This document shows, in pieces, positions 6,406 through 8,666 of a DNA stretch of 8,666 bases (its first letter is position 1; each line of letters starts with the position of its first letter). The stretch lies in contig CALKKA010000049.1 of NCBI GenBank assembly GCA_937995495.1, positions 1 to 8,666 of the forward strand, read 5' to 3'. The translations under genes and the position numbers were made by a program. The notes beneath the pieces are model-generated. The model saw only the letters and a list, made by a program, of their open reading frames with translations. It had not been told where the DNA came from and searched no databases. Source of the stretch: an uncultured Phycisphaerae bacterium. GTDB lineage: Bacteria; Planctomycetota; Phycisphaerae; Sedimentisphaerales; Anaerohalosphaeraceae.

Positions 6406-6436
6406 GCACGCCCACGAATCAACTTCGTGGGCGCGC
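6406..6436 (-). terminator. Strong hairpin downstream of the porin gene, possible terminator or REP-like element
   Basis: On the minus strand a 13-base-pair stem (GCGCGCCCACGAA with TTCGTGGGCGTGC, one G-U pair) encloses the five-base loop GTTGA. Ten central pairs are perfect. It stands 69 bases after the porin stop and just before the next promoter. The sequence after it (CACTTGCTTTAT) is not a true U-run, so a classic intrinsic terminator is not proven. A repeated extragenic palindrome is the alternative. Confidence 0.45.
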
Positions 6437-6504
6437 TGTAATGAAAAAACCGATTTTTGCTAACTCTAAACCACAATAATGTTCCGCCCTGTTCTGGGCT
6501 AACT

Positions 6505-7779
6505 TTAGAACTTAACCTTCAGGTCAATCTGAAGGCGCTTGTTGTCTGATTTTTTATAGTTCAGATTCTCATCATGAAAGTACGTTGCGCCGATAGTTGT
6601 ATTTTTGGCAAGGGCGTATGCATAGTTGAATGTATGTCCCCGAGAATTCGTATCACCGTCACGTGCGAAATCGGAATCCGTGAACGCACCGAAAACCGCA
6701 TCCGCTTCCAAGTCTCGATAAGTGTATCCAAATTGCCATGAACCCGGTTTCTTGGCTTTGTTCAGAGTTGTCCCGATCAGCCAGCCGGTGTCTTCCTCGA
6801 CACCTGAGGCTGTATTGACAACATAGTTACCATAGACAGACACCGGCATATCGCCGAGTTTGGTATCGTACTGAGCAAAACCTTCGAGCAGGTTGTAATC
6901 AAACGCATAAGTTTCGCCGTCTAATGTCGTGTTTCCGGCAAATAAGTCATCCACAAGCGCTTCTTCGCCTTCGACATTCGAATAATCGAAGTAACTGGCA
7001 CCATAGGTCAATTGATTGCCGCTTTCAAATGCATGTTTTAAGCCCGCCTGAATTCCCATCATCCGTTTGTCAGCGCTACTGCCGTTTTCTTCAACTTGAC
7101 CGAACATACCAGTGACGAACAGTTTTCCCTTAGTATAGTGAAATGCAACACCTTCGGGATTCAGATCGCCGTCCCAGATAAGCTGATTTTTGCCGACTTT
7201 ATAAAAAGGATTACCCATCTTACCGAATTTGAAAGACCAATCTTCCGCCCAATTGGGTGTCCAGACCAGATACGCCCGGTCGATCCAGGCATTGTCACTG
7301 GCCCAGTAATCGCCCAGTGTTTTGTTGCCAGAAGCAAAGTCGCCGCCAACCGTCCGATCTTCATCATCATCGAAGAATTCTGCTGTTGCGACACGGAAAT
7401 CAAACATAAATTCTTCATTGATCTGTACCTTCACACCCACACGAGCACGAATACGAAAACGATCGTCAGAGCCTGACTTCCAATCACTGTCTCGGTACTC
7501 CCAGCGAAATCGGAAATCGCCATACGGTTGGATCTTTTCAACCCAGGCCAGCGTCTCAGGTATTGTGAAACCTCCGGAATCTTCCAGTTTTTGCACTGCA
7601 AAACCCTGCTGTTTCTGTGCGGCTTCAAGCTCGATCAGCTTGCCCTGCATCTCCCGCATTTGTTCGTACTGCTCTTCCATCATTTTGCGGAGTTCGGCAA
7701 TATCATCGGCCCGGGCGGTAGCCGATAATCCTACCAAAAAACACGCAATGACAATCCACATCGTCATCTTCCCTAACAT
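6505..7779 (-). CDS. Outer-membrane porin with N-terminal coiled coil
   Basis: This 424-residue protein begins with a signal peptide (residues 1-24, hydrophobic core MWIVIACFLVGLSA, cleavage likely after TARA). A short, charged coiled-coil-like segment follows (about 26-66, Glu/Lys/Met/Gln-rich, AELRKMMEEQYEQMREMQGK). From residue 85 to the end there are alternating beta-strand patterns rich in Tyr, Trp and Phe (YGDFRFRWEYRDSDW, WSFKFGKMGNPFYKVGKNQ, WQFGYTYRDLEA), closing with the terminal Phe typical of outer-membrane barrels (LQIDLKVKF). This matches the putative-porin type common in Desulfobacterota. Start ATG 7779 has AAGGAG seven bases upstream. It follows the TorD gene by 99 bases, so it may be co-expressed or have its own control at the palindrome. 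It likely lets small solutes cross the outer membrane; the link to the molybdoenzyme substrate is inference. Confidence 0.9.
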   Translation of the reverse strand: MLGKMTMWIVIACFLVGLSATARADDIAELRKMMEEQYEQMREMQGKLIELEAAQKQQGFAVQKLEDSGGFTIPETLAWVEKIQPYGDFRFRWEYRDSDWKSGSDDRFRIRARVGVKVQINEEFMFDFRVATAEFFDDDEDRTVGGDFASGNKTLGDYWASDNAWIDRAYLVWTPNWAEDWSFKFGKMGNPFYKVGKNQLIWDGDLNPEGVAFHYTKGKLFVTGMFGQVEENGSSADKRMMGIQAGLKHAFESGNQLTYGASYFDYSNVEGEEALVDDLFAGNTTLDGETYAFDYNLLEGFAQYDTKLGDMPVSVYGNYVVNTASGVEEDTGWLIGTTLNKAKKPGSWQFGYTYRDLEADAVFGAFTDSDFARDGDTNSRGHTFNYAYALAKNTTIGATYFHDENLNYKKSDNKRLQIDLKVKF

Positions 7780-7814
7780 TTGCTATCTCCTTAAAATAAA
7801 TAATAATTACTCCT

Positions 7815-7833
7815 CACTCAAACTGTTTGAGTG
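7815..7833. promoter_or_regulatory. Perfect 19-base palindrome upstream of the porin gene
   Basis: CACTCAAAC and GTTTGAGTG flank a single central T, 36 bases before the porin ATG. A ten-base palindrome GCCATATGGC lies close by (7846-7855). A loose -10 match (CATAAT, 7846-7841 on the minus strand) with a weak TTGTGA box 15 bases further up would place the start site at the edge of the long palindrome. That arrangement suits a repressor operator or a 5'-end mRNA hairpin. No U-run follows, so it is unlikely to be a terminator for the TorD gene. Confidence 0.45.
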
Positions 7834-7878
7834 TCGCTTAATTATGCCATATGGCTTTGTATCACAACCATAAGCATT

Positions 7879-8511
7879 TCATAAACCTTTTTCAGCTGAA
7901 TGTACCGATTGAACATCAAATAATGTGCAAGCGTCTAAATCTTTCTGAACAAATATTCCTGTCAGCCTTGCCAGTTTCTTGTAAAACGTTGTCTGTGCAT
8001 TCTCCTTTACATTTTTAGCGAATGGAGGTAACCATCTGGCCAGATGAGAACTCAGAAACATTTTTTGTTTTCGCTGACAGTCTTGAATGTCCTGAAGATT
8101 CCCCGCGTTGGTCGCCTGGGTTTGCTTGGCAACAAGATAATACATAAACTCCAACTCCATCGCAATATGATCGGGAGCATCATTGATTACGACATCAAGC
8201 CCGTCTTTTTCATACCAGTTCCTGACATCAATCGTAGATTCCCCCATCATCCGACCGTCTTCAAGATAGAAGGACCCATAGGGCGGCGCAAGCACCTTAA
8301 AAGGACCCACAAATAACCGTGTAAAGTCGATTTTCAACGATTCCAGTTCAGGGCCCACAGGAACACGATGGCATAGTTCAGCAAAAAATGTGTTCGTTTG
8401 CGCAACATCGACAACTTTTTGAATGAGCGCATGATCAGGCAGATAGTAACATTCTGACAGAAATTTATATAGGTCTGCCCTTTGGCAAATCTTGTTTAAG
8501 GTCTCTTGCAT
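7879..8511 (-). CDS. TorD/DmsD-family molybdoenzyme maturation chaperone
   Basis: The 210-residue, all-helical protein belongs to the TorD/DmsD/NarJ chaperones, which bind the apo-catalytic subunit (often its Tat signal) in the cytoplasm and help cofactor loading before export. Signature elements seen are DFTRLFVGPFKVLAPPYGSF (residues 62-81), YLEDGRMMGEST (82-93), NWYEKDGLDV (98-107) and the family hallmark DAPDHIAMELEFMYYLV (111-127). The length is typical. Start ATG 8511 has AAGGT eight bases upstream, inside the last codons of the preceding gene. Only four bases separate it from the stop of the molybdopterin oxidoreductase, so that enzyme is almost surely its client. The subfamily (TorD, DmsD or a sulfur/arsenic-type chaperone) cannot be set by eye, so no symbol is given. 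Confidence 0.93.
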   Translation of the reverse strand: MQETLNKICQRADLYKFLSECYYLPDHALIQKVVDVAQTNTFFAELCHRVPVGPELESLKIDFTRLFVGPFKVLAPPYGSFYLEDGRMMGESTIDVRNWYEKDGLDVVINDAPDHIAMELEFMYYLVAKQTQATNAGNLQDIQDCQRKQKMFLSSHLARWLPPFAKNVKENAQTTFYKKLARLTGIFVQKDLDACTLFDVQSVHSAEKGL

Positions 8512-8515
8512 TCCG

Positions 8516-8666
8516 TTAAACCTTCACAATCTTAACTCTGGTAATTCCATAAAATGCGGTAGATCCACTCAACCGATCATAATCAGCTGGGATAATGTCA
8601 TTATTGTTGCCCCCGCGAGGTTCCTTCCCATATTCCTTTGCAGCGACTCTGCCATAAGCCCAATGT
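8516..8666 (-). CDS. C-terminal end of a molybdopterin oxidoreductase (DMSO reductase family), partial
   Basis: An open frame enters from the right edge and stops with TAA at 8516-8518, leaving the last 49 residues. The visible text includes HWAYGRVAAKEYGKEPRGG (first 19 residues), then NNNDIIPADYDRLSGSTAFYG and a closing ITRVKIVKV. The N-D-x-IP-x-DYD-RLSGS pattern followed by a short basic strand is the usual end of the molybdopterin-dinucleotide-binding domain in this superfamily. These enzymes catalyse oxo-transfer or related redox reactions with a bis-MGD cofactor. The fragment is too short to name the substrate. The next gene is the TorD-type chaperone, four bases on. No electron-transfer subunit gene follows; one could lie upstream, outside the window. 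Confidence 0.85.
   Translation of the reverse strand, partial: HWAYGRVAAKEYGKEPRGGNNNDIIPADYDRLSGSTAFYGITRVKIVKV

Larger units (their letters stand above)
6194..6504. other. 311-base intergenic region between porin and cofactor operons
   Basis: AT-rich and without a credible gene. Going from the porin stop it holds a minor 4-bp GCCC/GGGC hairpin (6486-6499), two loose copies of AGTTAGC, an A/T-rich inverted stretch with six T's on the minus strand (6444-6458), the strong hairpin, the promoter, and the structured leader. The frames that cross it on both strands lack ribosome sites. Confidence 0.7.

Noticed and set aside
6276..6476. Minus-strand frame of 66 codons after the porin gene
   Set aside because: It starts with TTG without a ribosome site, runs through the hairpin and promoter, and its composition is not protein-like.
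6084..6479. Plus-strand open frame of 131 codons over the intergenic region
   Set aside because: No ribosome site precedes its ATG, it crosses the hairpin, promoter and leader, and its product has no domain-like pattern.
6444..6499. Intrinsic terminator formed by the GCCC/GGGC hairpin and the six-T run
   Set aside because: The stem has only four pairs and the T-run is about 37 bases away, so the parts do not make one terminator.
7322..7873. Plus-strand open frame of 183 codons
   Set aside because: It is a serine- and arginine-rich shadow of the porin gene on the other strand, with no motif.
1..8666. Insertion sequences, CRISPR arrays, tRNA or rRNA genes
   Set aside because: Read on both strands, no transposase, repeat-spacer array or tRNA-like cloverleaf was seen. 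The genes are tightly packed and colinear.

Overview
The window is a compact, wholly minus-strand segment of a Gram-negative bacterial chromosome devoted to molybdenum (or tungsten) enzymes. AT-leaning composition, a half-size CHR-family transporter, a MobA fused to a cysteine-rich P-loop domain, and a TorD chaperone plus outer-membrane porin next to a molybdopterin oxidoreductase together suggest an anaerobe of the Desulfobacterota (former Deltaproteobacteria). That assignment is inference from gene content and protein style; no marker gene is present.

Right part (8666 to 6505, read in the direction of transcription): the last 49 codons of a DMSO-reductase-family molybdopterin oxidoreductase enter from the window edge. 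After 4 bases comes a TorD/DmsD-type chaperone. After a 99-base gap with a perfect 19-base palindrome comes a 424-residue porin with signal peptide and N-terminal coiled coil. A strong hairpin lies 69 bases past the porin stop.

Middle (6504 to 6194): a 311-base non-coding stretch holds that hairpin, a good sigma-70-like promoter (TTGCTT, 16 bases, TATAAT) and a leader of about 175 bases with three predicted hairpins.

Left part (6193 to 1): a tightly packed operon of nine genes in transcription order: a 66-residue protein of unknown function, a P-loop/MobA fusion, moeA, moaA, moaC, a MOSC-domain protein, mogA/moaB, a half-size ChrA-like transporter and a second, divergent MoeA-family gene cut by the window edge. 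Most of these genes overlap or nearly touch, which implies co-transcription and translational coupling. Together they cover cPMP formation (MoaA, MoaC), adenylylation of molybdopterin (MogA), metal insertion (MoeA) and nucleotide attachment (MobA). Molybdopterin synthase (MoaD, MoaE) and MoeB are not in the window and must be encoded elsewhere. The plausible theme is that the left operon makes the cofactor and the right operon encodes an enzyme that uses it, its chaperone, and a porin for its substrate or product.

The least explained items are the unpaired CHR transporter inside a cofactor operon, the CX6CX2CX7C motif in the domain fused to MobA, the second MoeA with altered signature motifs, the 66-residue leading protein, and the structured leader.
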